Positions 34,099 to 45,850 of a DNA stretch of 64,000 nucleotides are shown here, piece after piece. The notes beneath the pieces are model-generated. The model saw nothing but the letters and a program-made list of their open reading frames with translations, was not told the origin of the DNA and did no database searches. The position numbers and the translations under genes were made by a program. The number at the start of each line of letters is the position of its first letter. Positions within the stretch are counted from its first letter, which is position 1. This stretch comes from Trichuris trichiura (taxonomy: Eukaryota; Nematoda; Enoplea; Trichinellida; Trichuridae), in assembly GCA_037903355.1 (NCBI GenBank), contig JBAJFE010000014.1, positions 7,068,001 through 7,132,000 on the forward strand, read 5' to 3'.

Positions 34099-34257
34099 TT
34101 GTCCAATTCACGCGTAAAACCCAAAGAATGTTTATTCGTCTCTCGATACGTCAACCGTTCGTCTATCCACAGTAACGACAACAACCCCCTGCCTTCCGTC
34201 AGTTGCTCCTTATATACTCTTGCTTGCCCCATTAAACTAATTCCGCACTATCTGGAA

Positions 34258-34494
34258 CAGTGTTTCTCAACGTGGGCCCTGGGGCCCCCCTGGGGGGCCC
34301 TTGGAGAGTTTAGGGGAGCCCTGGTAGCCGGGGGGCCCTGGAAGGGGCCCTGGAGGATAATGCGGCAGGACATTGTCCCAATAAACGGTGGGCCCTTACA
34401 AGTATTAGGGGGGCCCTGACAAGGCCTAGGGGGTCTTGGTGGGCCCTGACAAGGCCTAGGGGAGCCCTGGAGCAAAAAAGGTTGAGAAACTATG
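34258..34494. mobile_element. GGGCCC-rich hAT MITE (237 bp)
   Basis: Ends CAGTGTTTCTCAACG and the complement of CATAGTTTCTCAACC. Perfect duplication ATCTGGAA at 34250-34257 and 34495-34502. Consists of repeated GGGCCCTGG-type blocks. A sister copy is at 36938-37176. Open frames of Pro/Gly-rich peptide across it are not genes. Confidence 0.9.
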
Positions 34495-34814
34495 ATCTGG
34501 AACAAATGGACCATTACATGTGCATCATAACGGTCAATATTGACGTCGGGCAGAGCATGACACCTGGCTGGCGCAGGCCATGCGCCTGTACATCAACATG
34601 CCACAGGAGGGCCGGCCGTCAATCTAATTGCAGGGTACGCACAAGATTAGCTTTTTTCATAACAGCTACTGAGTAGCCACAAAGAAGGCAAACGGGCTTG
34701 CCCTTAAGCTCCACGAAAAAATAGTCATTCGTCCATTTCTTGAAAAAATGTCTTTATTACGGATTGTCTCCCGTTGTGAAAATAACAAAGAGATCTTAAC
34801 ACTTCTTCCGGAGC

Positions 34815-34843
34815 TTTCGGGTTCTTTCTCGGCCCGTCTTCAG
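34815..34843 (-). ncRNA. Hammerhead-like core, left arm
   Basis: Minus strand: CTGAAGA, C, GGG, long loop, CCC, GAAA, followed by GCTCCGG. Mirror of 34859-34887. Confidence 0.4.
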
Positions 34844-34858
34844 CGCTGAATTTCACCG

Positions 34859-34887
34859 CTGAAGACGGGTCGCGAAAGAACCCGAAA
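34859..34887 (+). ncRNA. Hammerhead-like core, right arm
   Basis: CTGAAGA (34859-34865), C, GGGT (34867-34870), loop, ACCC (34880-34883), GAAA (34884-34887), then GCTCCGG. Confidence 0.45.
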
Positions 34888-36465
34888 GCTCCGGAAGAAG
34901 TGTTAAGATCTCTTTGTTATTTTCACAACGGGAGACAATCCGTAATAAAGACATTTTTTCAATATGAAAACTCACACTCCCGTACAAAAACATCATGTTT
35001 TCGTCCATTTCTTTTGGAAAATTCGACACTCCGTGTCAACGTTTCTTTTCTTTGAACTGGCCATTTGTAGCGTTGGGTGAGCGCGAGCACTAGCTTGCGA
35101 TAAGCTATACGAAACTTCAGGTCCCAGTATAACTTTATGGGCAACTCAGAGCAAAAAGGCAGACCTTTGGGACTATCCTGCAACCCAGTTGTCAAGAACA
35201 TAATCACAACTACAGAAAAGGAAATAACTTTTTCGTACTTCGAAGACGTAAAGGACAAACGGCCGTCAGAAACCGATGAGAACGATGCCAGTGACTGCTG
35301 AGAGCAAAAGAAAGCAGAAGTGCTCTAGCAAGCTGGACAGTCGTTATCTCGAACGACGCTATCACCCAAGCTACTTAACGCGCGCACGCGCACTATAGTG
35401 CCGCCTACTGTTGGTTACTGAAGACTAACAACGTCGGTTTGTCGACAGAGAGCTGTCAGCAACGCAATCTTCTGAGCCATCCTGATGCTCCCCGCTTGTT
35501 ACGCAAGATTTATGTTATTACTAGGTTTCACATACAATACGTTTATCGCATTATGAAAAATAACTTCCCACAATCACATTTCACTGAACCTCGCATCCAT
35601 GCGCGGTTGCCCCAACGCGTGGGTGGAAAATGGTCTTGCGGGCCGGATGGAATGGCCTCGCGGGCCGGACGGTCCCCACCCCTCTATTAAACGGTGAGAT
35701 GCATAAAAATAACACTGTAAAATCATGCACAAGCTTTTTAGGGGCTACAATGCTTGCCGAAAAGGTGTCAGTTCTAGACTGGTGCCTGTTCTTACTACAA
35801 ACACAAGCGGTAAGGGCGAACTCCGCGCTTGCTTCCCCTGCTCAATATTTCTGGGCATTTTTCATCTCATTTTTCTGTGCGAACTCTCTCGATTTTTTCC
35901 GTTCGGCCATAGTGCATACTGTAACCAGCTTGGTAGCTACTACTGCATCTATTACTGCGTAAGCCGGACCATATTTACTCGCGAAGACACGTTAAGGCCA
36001 TTTGACGCACGGCTATAGCAAAGCGAATGAATAGAGCTGAGCTCAACGCAAACGAATGCAATTAGGCTCGATTCGTCTTATTTCGCTCAATGGGCGAATG
36101 CTGCCGATGACTAGGTGAGAAGTTATGCAAACGAGCAAACGCGCAAGCTGCGCCGGCATGCATGAAAAAAGCATCGTCAAAACGGCGGAATTGGTTCTGT
36201 AATCAGGAATCTCCAATGCACGGTGATGAAAACTTCGCTGTGTTGAGTAATAGGTAGCACATTGAGGCAATGACTGTTAACAGCTGCTAGCGACTGACAC
36301 AGAGCAAACTGAGGCGGTCAACTTACAGAGAGCAAACTAGGATTGCGTCCATTCACCAGGTCACGGCTAGAGCGGCCAACTTCCTACTTACGGAAGTGGT
36401 CAACGTATAGGGGTTGTCCTTGCGCTTATTAACGTGCGGATAAATCAACTGGCCAAAATTCGGTC

Positions 36466-36937
36466 AACATCTCTGATGATTGAAAAGCGCTCTGATGCTG
36501 TGGAATCATCAGAACAGGCAGATTCCCTTCTGGTTTTGTTACTCACTATGGTCATGAGCAAGCGTGGTTAGCTCAGTGGTTCGCTGATCTCTTTCTTGAC
36601 TAAATACTGTCGGTGACTAATGCAGTGAACTTGCCGGACATCAGGAAAAATCGGTTCATACATGCGAAAAAACTGTGGCAGCAGGCTACCATCGATAGTG
36701 CGCCAACAGCCGCAGCAGCAGCACAGTTCACTAAGAGATTCTTATAATAACGGGTTAACGTACTTAACGCAGATAACCACTTTAACCCGCGGGTTAACGT
36801 TTAGAAATAAACGTTTTTAATGAGCGGGTAGCAAAGCCGCAAAAAATTTTTATTCTCCTAAGCACTTACCACAAACGTGTAAATAGTAGACCTTTAACGA
36901 TGACCTTTGCCGTTTATGAATGGACCATCGGCTAGAG
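36466..36937. other. Remnant of BED-hAT sequence, then unclassified
   Basis: 36466-36610 matches the hAT stretch at 23335-23520 (GATTGAAAAG, GCTGTGGAA, AAGCGTGGTTA). The remainder up to the MITE holds nothing recognised. Confidence 0.45.
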
Positions 36938-37176
36938 CATAGTTTCTCAACCTTTTTTGCCCCAGGGCTCCCCTAGGTCTTGTCAGGGCCCACTAGGGCC
37001 CCCCTAGGCCTTGTCAGGGCCCCCCTAATTTTTGTAACAGCCCACCGTTTATTGAGACAATGTCCTGCCGCATTATTCTCCAGGGCCCCCTCCAGGGCCC
37101 CCCTGACTTCCAGGGCTCCCCTAAAATCTCTCAGGGCCCCCCAGGGGGGCCCCAGGGTCCACGTTGAGAAACACTG
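36938..37176. mobile_element. GGGCCC-rich hAT MITE (239 bp), opposite orientation
   Basis: Starts CATAGTTTCTCAACC and ends CGTTGAGAAACACTG, the inverse of the copy at 34258. Perfect duplication GGCTAGAG at 36930-36937 and 37177-37184. Confidence 0.9.
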
Positions 37177-37184
37177 GGCTAGAG

Positions 37185-37740
37185 CAATAGTGGCCAATAG
37201 TCAGGTGACGGTAATTCAACAAATTTGAAAGAACAAATGGCAGTCATCGGCCAGTTACTGTTCAGGGTTCGAACACTGAACTGCGTCACAGGGCAGGCGA
37301 GGGTGGAACGGACTGCACATAAGTTCCAGGAAGCATAAAGTGCTTCCTTGCTCGCTTGTAACTTAGGTATCGTCTGTTATCTTTTGTTACGCTTTCCCTA
37401 TGCCTTTCGTAGAACTTAATATCGTATCTTCGTTAGAAAAACTGTGATTGCTCGACTGCCCATGTACATATACATTTAAGTCTTAACTTCTTTTTACTTA
37501 ACTTCTTCATCATTTTGTATTCGTTTTTACTCTGAAACGTTCGGTGAACAGAGCATGTCACAGGTCGCCCTCACCTTCAGTGCAATATGGTTGCCTGAGG
37601 GTGCACTTCGACGACTGCTGATGTCGCGCAGGGCTAACCGCTTCATAAACAGGCCATTTAACGGAAGTTAGCTGTGCAGGGGGCCGCACGCTCCGTTTCT
37701 TCAACTGTCAAACCTTCCGTTTGATTGGCATTTATGTGCG
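37185..37740. other. No recognised feature
   Basis: Nothing recognised between the MITE and the 5' part of the next hAT copy. Confidence 0.4.
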
Positions 37741-40321
37741 GCAATCTATCAGCTAAATTCCTTTCCCACCCTGGTGTTCACCTTTCTCATTGATTCCCGT
37801 ATTTAAGCCGACACTTTCTGGGCGCAGTCTTTCTGTGAGTCTTCCCGCTGGGGTTCTACCGTGTTCCTGTTTCGTCATCGGCGGATTTTTGTTTCCGTTC
37901 CGTGTGCCGCCATTATCTTATGGTATTTTACGTTTGTACAAAACATACTCGTGCATGTATTTTTTTCTTGACCTTGCTGTTTTTTGCGATAAACGGTATC
38001 GTTGCCGCAACTTCTCAGCCCGCTAACACAGCAACAACAAGAACCATCATTTCGTAGACTTTGTTCAATAATGGAAGCAAGAAAGAAACGCAGGCAGTAC
38101 AGCTCAGATTATCTGAAGTATTTAAATGGATACCCCTGTGTTTGGTTTGTGCTTTCAAACGAATCTATGAAGCCACCGAGGCTGCAAGACTACATTAATA
38201 GAGTGCATCCAGACACGCGTGACAAGAACATCAGCTAATTTCAGTCACTTTACCAGAAATTCCTTACAAGGAAAACACTGCCACGTATGTTGTCATCGGA
38301 ACCAGAAGAGGATAAAGACGGCCAACGTGCGTCTTATAACAATTCCTTACTGATTGCAAAATATGGAAAGCTACATAACATTGGGAAAAAACTGTTGCTT
38401 CCCGTGATTAGCGAAGTTATACAGACTGTGCTGCACATGTCACCAACTGAAATAATCAGAAGAATTCTTCTGAGTAATGACACAGTGCAAAGGAGGATTG
38501 GCGAAATAAGCAACGACGTAGAACGCACTTTATACGACTTCTTGAGCGCAACGCATTTTTCGTCGCAGCTTGATGAATCGATCTTACCTAACAATGAAGC
38601 ATTATAATCAGGTTACGTCAGAATCGTAAAGGATGAAGCCCTGATGCAGGAACTGCTGTTTGCCAAACAGTTGGAGGCAGATTTAAAGGAGAGACCATAT
38701 TCCTAACTAAAGAAACGTTCTTCAAGGATAACAACATCCCTATGGCGAACATAGTTGCTGTGGCAACCGATGGAGCACCGTCGATGATGGGCTGCTACCT
38801 CGGTTTTGTCGCACATTCTAAGCAGCTCGTCCATAGCCTTTTGGCGGTTTATTGCGTCATTCATCGACAGCGTTTATCCGCAAGACGCTTGAGCGAACGA
38901 TTAAGCCGCTCCTTCCAATTTGTTATTACAACGGTTAATAACATCAGAAGTAAATCGCTGAATGAGGGATTATTCAGACGGCTTTGTGAACAGAATGATG
39001 AACACTTCAATCGGCTGTTAGTTCACACTGAAGTTCGCTGGTTGTCAAAGGGTGCTTGTTTAACTCGGTTCTATAGCCTCTTTGACACAGTTCTAGGATT
39101 TTTGTTGTGTGTGTACACTTCTCTGCGAGAAAATTTAAAGCAAAGCAAGCATCGCGTATCTGGCAAACTTATATTACAAATTCAATGAAATGAATTTGCA
39201 GCTCCAAGGCAGTGGCTTAAACTCGATTAAAACGAAAGGCGTTATACCTGCTTTTATCGCGAAATTGCCAATTTTCAAACGAAACTTGCGGGCGCGGTTC
39301 TATCAGTTTCACTTTCTAGCTGCATTGAAGGTGGAAGAGGACATCGCTGAACATAAAGTTGAAGTGTACTGTCAACACTTGGAAATGCCGCACGTTGACT
39401 TCACCGAGCAGTTCAGTGATATCATTAACTTGAAGATTCCACAGGGGGTAATAGACCCTATGTGCAGCGCAGGCGAAGTTGAGACGGAATTGCAGGAAGA
39501 ACAAATAGAACTGCAAAGCAATGAGGAGCTGAAACTGAAAAGCGGATATCAGCAGTTTTGGCTACAGTGTGAAATGAAGGAACTGTATCCGCTGTTATGG
39601 GCTGCTGTAGAAAACTTGCTTATTGGGTTTCCATCATCTGACTTAGCAGAATGTGGATTCGTCGCGGTTACAGAGCTCCTAAGTAGCAAGAGAAGTCGGC
39701 TGGATCTAGAGAATCGAGGCGAACTTAGACTGATGCTAACAAAGATGCAGCCAAACATAGACAACTTGCTCATACTGCATCAACCGCAGCATCACATTGA
39801 GTAGTTTCCGTTCATGTCCAGTCGCAAGCTTGCGTTATAGTTTCTTTTGTATCTTTTTGCTTAAGCGTTTTCACTTCAGTCTGGTTTGTTGTCACTACAA
39901 TTCTGTTTGGTGTGGGTAAAAAAAAACAAATAGAAGCACACTGATTGTTCTTTTTCGGGAAAGGCTAATGAACGCTTGTGCGTTTTCATGTTCGGAAAAT
40001 TGTGAGAGGAGATATGAAAGGCAAAGAGAAATTTTCCCATCATAAAATGGTTGGTGGAAAAGCGGGAGTAGTGTAGTACGTTTACTACGTGACGAAGAGT
40101 AAGTCTTTTCTGCAAAATTTCCTCACGAGAAGTGATACTGCAAAACTTTTCCCGCCGGGGGCGACGGAGCGGAAAGTTTGAGAACCTAATGACCTCCTGG
40201 CTGCGCCACGTCCTACCTTCTGACCAATCAGCGGGCCCAAAGTTGACCAATCAGAATTGGGGGCAGTAGCACTCGGGAATGTTCACAGGGGGCGATGGAG
40301 CAAAACGTTTGAGAACCTATG
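37741..40321 (+). pseudogene. BED-hAT transposase copy B, without the H3 insert
   Basis: Same family as copies A, C and D. It starts in the 5' leader (ATTCCTTTCCCACCCTG) and ends at the hAT 3' terminus (TTTGAGAACCTATG). The broken frames give the BED region (38071-38240), the central domain (GEISNDVERTLYDFL, ATDGAPSMMG, VIHRQRLSARR), a VRWLSKGACLTRFY block and the C-terminal dimerisation part ending near 39804. The coding sequence passes directly from LFRRLCEQN to DEHFNRLLVHTEVRWLS near 38995, exactly where the three sibling copies hold histone H3. It is therefore the empty reference. Several stops and frameshifts make it non-functional. Confidence 0.8.
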
Positions 40322-40372
40322 GCTTAGCTCATTAAAGCAAGACGATTCCCAGGAGTTTAAAGAGCATCTAAC

Positions 40373-40664
40373 TTCTCATAACTTCTTTATACGGTATGTT
40401 GTCTTGCCCGTTGATGGAGTCTGGAATTAAACTGAAGCAAATGCCTTACCAGCGGATGGATGAGCAATTATTAAGGAAACGTTCAGAACAATCACTTAAC
40501 AGATTCTTAGCTTTCGGGACTAACCTCGTCCCGTCGTCAGCGATGGTGGTAATGTCTTTTGCTTTTACTTCGGTTTAATACCAGAATCCATCAACGGGCA
40601 AGACAACCTACCGTATAAAGAAGTTATGAAAATCCATCGCCCCGTTAAGGAGCACCCTGTCTTC
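40373..40664. mobile_element. Hairpin retroelement (292 bp), empty site known
   Basis: Arms of the 3096-type family around a short centre. Flanks AAGAGCATCTAAC (40360-40372) and AAGAGCATTTTAC (40665-40677). The related Tigger sequence near 55665 has one uninterrupted AAGAGCATCTTAC. The left arm lacks the outer 45 bp. Confidence 0.8.
40512..40540 (-). ncRNA. Hammerhead-like core
   Basis: Minus strand: CTGACGA, C, GGGAC, loop, GTCCC, GAAA. Perfect stem II. Confidence 0.45.
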
Positions 40665-40915
40665 AAGAGCATTTTACTTTCATCCTTTTTTGTATCTAAC
40701 GGCCCGGACTCTGATGGCTGGCCCCATTGGACAAGCGCAGTCTCATTGATGTCCTTATCTCGTAGCTATATTCTCTAGTGGCAAGCTTGGAAGGATTATT
40801 AGGCATGATAACCGTTCCAGAAGAAATTCAAGGGGGCAGGACGAAATACGCGAATTCAGCCTAACGCGGTAAAATGATCAAAATTTTGGACGAATTAACC
40901 GCGGATAACGCGGGC

Positions 40916-41357
40916 AGACTTTAATTTTATCATTGCAGAAACATCTTGTTAGAACAATGAACGCCACAATATTGCTCAGTGAAACAGCAAGGTCTCATAA
41001 ATCTCAGCTGCAGCTTTAATCGCATTGTACAAAATCGGTGTATAAGATGATCCTTCAGTGCACCAAAATAGGTTTAGAATTCAGGCGAAATACTTATTGT
41101 ATGTTCACTTACGAAACTTTTGAAATGACCTAAACACCTGCTTATCGAAATGTGCATTAATTGGCAGTCTATACTGACTTAGGGTATGGGCCAGGTCGCT
41201 AAGTAGCATCATACGCTTTTAAGTGTTCACTGATTCTCAGTACAACCACAAGGAGTAATAAAAGGGTTCCCAGAAGTAATAGAACAATATAAACCCGTTA
41301 CAAATCAGTTAAAAGAGGCAAAAATGAGTGCTTCAGCAATTAATGGTTTGGATAGAC
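40916..41357. repeat. Flank shared with 16290-16789
   Basis: Non-coding sequence matching the other segmental copy closely up to the hAT terminus at 41358. No gene was recognised. Confidence 0.75.
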
Positions 41358-42709
41358 CATAGGTTCATAAACTTTTTCGCTCCATCGCCCCTGTGAACGT
41401 TTCCGAGCGCTGGAGCCCCCCAATTCTGGTTGGTCAACTTTGTGTCCGCTGATTGGCTGGAAGGTAGGACGCGGCGTAGCCGGGACGTCATTAGGTTCTC
41501 AAACTTTTCGCCCCGTCGCCCCTAGCGGGAAACCATTTGCCAATACCACTACTCGTGAGAACATTTCGCAGAAAAGACTTCTACTCCTCGTCGCGTGAAA
41601 GGCGTACTATACCACTCCTGCTTTTCCACAAACCATTTTATGATGGGAAAATTTCTCTTTGCCTTTCATATCCCCTCTCACAATTTTCCGAACATGAAGT
41701 CACACAAGCGTTCATTAGCCTTTCCCGAAAAAGAAGAATCAATGCGCTTCTATTTGTTTTTTTACCCACACCAAACAGAATTGTAGTGACAACGAACCAG
41801 ATTGAAGTGAAAACGCTTAAGTGAGAAAAAAAAATAAGCTATAATGCAAGTTTGCGACTGCACATGAACGGAAACTACTCGATGTGATGGATATGCTTGA
41901 TGCAGTACGAGCAAACTGTCTATGTTTGGCTGTATCTTTGTCACCATCAGTCTGAGACCGCCTCGATTCACTGTATCCAGCCGACTTCTGTTGCTACTTA
42001 GCAGCTTTGTAACCACACCTGAATTCGCATTCTGCTATATAAGATAATGGAAACGCAACAAGGAGGTTTTCTGCAGCAGCCTATAACAGCGGACACAGTT
42101 CCTTCATTTCGCGCTGTAGCCAAAACTGCTGATATTCGCTTTTCGATTTCACTTTCAACTCTTCGTTGCTTTGCAGTTCTATCCGTTTGTCCTGCAGTTC
42201 TATCTCAAGTTCGCCGACGCTGGACATAGGGTCTATTACCCGCTGTGGAATTTTCAAGTTAAGGATATCACTGAACCGTTCCGTGAAATTACGTGCAGCA
42301 TTTCCAAGTGCTGACGGTACACTTCAACTTCATGTTCAGCGATTTCCTCTTCTTCCTTCAGTGCAGCTAGAAGGGGAAACTGATAGAACTCACCGTCCCG
42401 CAAGATTCGTTTGAAAATTTGCGATTTCGCGATGAAAGCAGATATAACGCTTTTCGTTTTAATCAAGCTTAAGTCACTGCCTTGGAACTGTAAGTTCATT
42501 TTATTGAATTTGTAATATAAGTCTGGAAGATACGTGATGTCCGTTTTGCTTTTCTTTTAATTTTCTCACTGAGAAGGGTTCACGCATTACAAAAATTCTA
42601 ATTCCGTGTCAAAGAGGCAGTAGAACCAAGTTAAACAAGCGCCCTTTAACAACCAGCGAACTTCAGCGTGAAGCAACTGGCGATTGAAGTCTTCATCTCT
42701 AAAGTCACG

Positions 42710-43120
42710 TTAAGCTTGTTCTCCGTGAATACGCCGGGCCAGCTGGATATCCTTGGCCATAATGGCAACTCGACGAGCATGGATAGCGCGTAAATTTGTG
42801 TCTTCGAAGAGGCTACTCATGTACGCTTCTGTCGCTTCTTGCAAGACTAATACAGTGTGCACTTGAAAACGGAGGTCAGCTTTAAAAGCCTGGATTATCT
42901 CTGGAACCAGTCGCTGGAAGGGTAGTCATCGCATCAGCAACTCTGCACGTTTTTGATAGCGACGGGTCTCTAATAAGGCAGCTGTTCGTGGTCGGTAGCG
43001 ATGAGCGATCTTAACCGCGCAAAATGAGGGGGCTGATTTGCGTGCTGCTTTAGTCGCAAGTTGCTTCCGTGGAGCTTTACCACCAGTGCTTTTTCGTGTC
43101 GTTTGCTTCGTACGTGTCAT
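42710..43120 (-). pseudogene. Histone H3 copy inside hAT, copy C
   Basis: 411 nt from ATG (43120) to TAA (42712-42710), no indels. One nonsense codon: TGA replaces Arg in the [11 protein letters not shown] stretch near 42926. Past it the frame reads to the normal C-terminus with [14 protein letters not shown]. It shares the derived residues of copies A and D. Confidence 0.85.
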
Positions 43121-43171
43121 CACAACAAAAAACAGAATTTCCCAACCACAGGATTTGGCGATCCGAACTCA

Positions 43172-44092
43172 CTACACATTCTGTTCACAAGGCCGTCTGA
43201 ATAATCTTTCATTCAGCGATTTACTTTTGATGTTATTAACCGCTGTAATAACAAATTGGAGTGAGCGGCTTAAACGTTCGCTCAAGCGTCTTGCGAAAAA
43301 ACGCTGTCGATGAATGACGCAATAAACCGCCAAAAGGTCAAGAACCAGCTGCTTCAAATGTGCGGCAAAACCGCGGTAGCAGCTTATCATCGACAGTGCT
43401 CCATCGGTTGCCACAGCAACTATGTTCGCCATACGGATGTTGTTATCCTTGAAAAACGTTTTTACAGTAAGGAATATGGTCTCTTCTTTTGTATCTGTCT
43501 CCAGCTGCGTGGCAAACAGCAGTTCCTGCATCAGGGCTTCATCCTTTACGAATGTGAGATAACCGAATAATAATGGTTCATTGCTAGGTAAGATCGATCC
43601 ATCAAAGTGCAATGAAAAATGCGTTGCCCTCAAGAAGTCGTATAAAGTGAGTTCCACGTCGTTGCTCGTTTCGCCAATCCTTCTTTGCACCGTGTCATTA
43701 CTCAAAGGTATCCTTCTGATGATTCCGGTTGGGGACATGTCCAGTACAGTCTGGAAAACATCACTAATCACGGGAAGCAACAATTTTTCCCCAATGTTAT
43801 GTGGCTTTCCACATTTTGCAATCAGCAAGGAAATGTTATAAGACGCACGCAGGCCGCTTTTATTCTCTTCTGACGCCGTTGACAACATACGTGGCAATGT
43901 TTTTCTTGTGAAGAATTTCTGGTGAAGCGACTGAAAGTAGCTGATGTTCCTGTCACGCATGTCTAGATGTACTCTATTAATGTGGTCTTGTAACTTCGGT
44001 GGCTTCATAGATTCGTTCGAATACGCTCTACCACAAATCGAACATAGAGGTAGCCATGTACTCGCAGGTGATTGGATAAAACCATACTTCAA
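43172..44092 (-). pseudogene. hAT transposase N-terminal half, copy C
   Basis: A 306-residue open stretch: a BED-like finger (LCSICGRAYSNESMKPPKLQDHINRVH), then the catalytic N-terminal domain (ETSNDVELTLYDFLRATHFS, MANIVAVATDGALSMISCYRG, YCVIHRQRFFARR). It stops directly before the H3 insert, where copy B continues. The C-terminal half lies beyond H3 (about 42500-41930) in broken frames. Confidence 0.8.
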
Positions 44093-44250
44093 ATGGTCTT
44101 AGCTATACTGCCTGCTTTTCTTTCTTACTTCCATCGTTGAAAAAAGGCCACGAAAAGATGGTTCTTGTCGTTGCTGTATTAAAGGGCTGAGAAAGTGTGG
44201 CAACGATACCGTTTATTTGCAGTAAACGGCAAGAACAAGAAAAAAATATA

Positions 44251-45261
44251 CAGGCTGCCCTCGTTATCCGCGGTTAATTCGTCCAACATTTTGAGCATTT
44301 TACCTCGTAAAGTTGAATTCCGCGTTATATAAGCTACCCTATGAAAAAGGCTAAATACCTTATATTCTAGCTGCGCATTTCGTCCTGTCCGCATTGAATT
44401 TCTTCGGGAACGTCGAGGCAACTACGAAATAAGCCGATGCCGTTTCCCCAGTGATCTTTAAGTTCTTGAGGTTGAAGCGCTTCACATATTTTGCTAGCCA
44501 TCCTTTGCTAGCAGTAAACCTTTTTCTCTCCTTCTCTGCAACCACACCAGAGAAGTGCTCATATAAGTTCAACGTTTTCTCCTGAATAGCTTTCCCGTCG
44601 ACGTGGACATTCTTCCGCGACATGTCCTCTATCTAAATGTTTAGCGCTTTCTCGGCCGTCACGAGGACTTTGTTGCGAACTACAGCAACTCTTTTCCCTA
44701 ACGAAGGGTCAGGATGCACATTTCCTCGAATCTCAGCTTCCTTCCGTTTTATCGTACGAATGCTGGATTCATTCTTCCTGATCTTGCGGCCCACTTCGGC
44801 AAATGACAATCCGCTTTTCAAAAGATCAAGGACTTCTACTTTTTCATGATGAGTAAGGTTGCTACGTTGTCTCTTAGCCCTAGAGGAACCGCTTACTTGC
44901 TTTCTGTCAGCCATCTTCCTATGCGACACTAGCTAAACGACGCAAAAGTTCAGACCTACCATGCTGGAGGGAAACTGATATTTGCGCACGGTGAATAGGC
45001 TCGACAACGCGCACGAAGCAATAATGAACAATCAGAAAAATGACAAGGTCTGGTTAGCATCGTGCACGGTTAGAAAGCGTTGCAGGCACCAGAGGTCTTT
45101 CGCGACCGGGCAGACGATCACGCTGCTGCTCAGGCAAGCAACGACATTACTGCAACTATAATGCCAGCCAGCGGTGCGCATGTTTTGTGAAAAGATGACG
45201 TCACTATTTCACCACGAACGAACCGCGTTGTATAGAATCCGCGGATAACGAGGGCCGCCTG
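44251..45261 (-). mobile_element. Tigger element (1,011 bp) in the leader of hAT copy C
   Basis: Ends CAGGCTGCCCTCGTTATCCGCGG and the complement of CAGGCGGCCCTCGTTATCC, flanked by TA on both sides. The equivalent leader position in copy D (near 47.95 kb) is uninterrupted. Only the DNA-binding part of the transposase is encoded. Confidence 0.85.
44360..44929 (-). pseudogene. Tigger transposase, DNA-binding half only
   Basis: The first frame (44929-44633) is a CENP-B type helix-turn-helix (LTHHEKVEVLDLLKSGLSFAEVGRK, NESSIRTIKRKE). After a break at 44633-44623 the second, Tc5-type helix-turn-helix follows (KAIQEKTLNLYEHF, FTASKGWLAKYVKRFNLKN). The DDE catalytic domain is absent. Confidence 0.8.
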
Positions 45262-45479
45262 TATATAGGACGAGTATGTTTTGTACAAAGGTAAGATACC
45301 GTAACATGATGGGGGAGCACGGAACGGAAACGAAAATTCGCCGATGACAAAAAAGGAGCACGGAAGAACCCAAGCGGTAAGACTCACAGAATGACACTGC
45401 GCCCAGAAAGTGTCAGCTTAAATACAGGGACGAATGACAAAGGCGACCATCAGGCTGGGAAAGGAATTTGGCTGATAGG

Positions 45480-45850
45480 TTGCCGCACCCGCCCTGTCTT
45501 AACCCGTCAGCGACCGAATTTCTAGCAGACACTTGCAGAGGAGGTCAAGTGGGAATTAATAGCGCAATGGAACAGTGGACGTGAAAGAACGAAACAGCTG
45601 TGCATGGATTGCTGGCACGGGGCGCACAATGGACATACACCTTATGTGTAGGCTTAGGGCAGAATAGGATGACCAGTAAAGAATCCCCACTTGACCTCCT
45701 ATGAAGTTGCCGCCTCTACTTCTGTTCGGGTTGAGATAAGAAAAACGGCATTGTTCCATTGCGCCTTTGATCCCCACTTGACCTCCTTTAAATTTGCCGC
45801 GTAAACTTCTCGCAGAAACGAGTTAAGAAAGACCCTTCTTACGAAGCTCT
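45480..45850. mobile_element. Merlin-type MITE in the left arm
   Basis: Shares AATCCCCACTTGACCTCC and GGATTGCTGGCAC with 683-1076 and with its mirror copy at 47381-47731, so it was present before the arms duplicated. Confidence 0.65.

Larger units (their letters stand above)
34742..34999. mobile_element. Hairpin retroelement (258 bp) inside hAT2
   Basis: Near-perfect arms (AACGGGAGACAATCCG inverted; AACACTTCTTCCGGAGC) around a 15-bp centre. Perfect 14-bp direct repeat TTCGTCCATTTCTT at 34728-34741 and 35000-35013. Both arms contain a hammerhead-like core. Inserted in the non-coding part of hAT2. Confidence 0.85.
32307..35683 (-). mobile_element. Nearly complete hAT element (hAT2)
   Basis: Inverted ends: AGGAATGGGGAACC on the left, and GGTCCCCACCCCT on the right. 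Perfect 8-bp duplication CTATTAAA at 32299-32306 and 35684-35691. It encodes a nearly whole transposase on the minus strand and hosts a 237-bp MITE and a hairpin element in its non-coding part. Short copies of the same family without transposase are at 50850-51542 and 54045-55215. Confidence 0.85.
32142..36465. mobile_element. Probable TIR element hosting the hAT2 element
   Basis: Left end CAGTAAAACCCCCGTAAG after TA, with subterminal GTGGTCAAC blocks. The right side has GTGGTCAACGTATAGGGG near 36390-36412. The hAT sequence on either side corresponds to an uninterrupted stretch near 23325-23340. Right boundary and superfamily are uncertain; Tigger-like is possible. Outside the nested hAT2 (35684-36465) nothing coding was recognised. 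Confidence 0.45.
40322..40915. mobile_element. Tigger 3' fragment
   Basis: Matches the 3' part of the Tigger element at 55.63-55.98 kb (TTAAAGCAAG, CTCTGATGGCTGGCCCC, TTAACCGCGGATAACG). Its other end is lost. A hairpin element is inserted at 40373, and the 55.66 kb copy shows that site unoccupied. Confidence 0.65.

Noticed and set aside
34248..34514. Pro/Gly-rich protein frame, also on the other strand at 36980-37228
   Set aside because: It is the GGGCCC-rich interior of a MITE with perfect 8-bp duplications.
36560..36600. tRNA-like start (GTGGTTAGCTCAGTGGTT)
   Set aside because: It resembles an A box, but no B box, anticodon arm or acceptor pairing follows; it lies in hAT-derived sequence shared with 23460.
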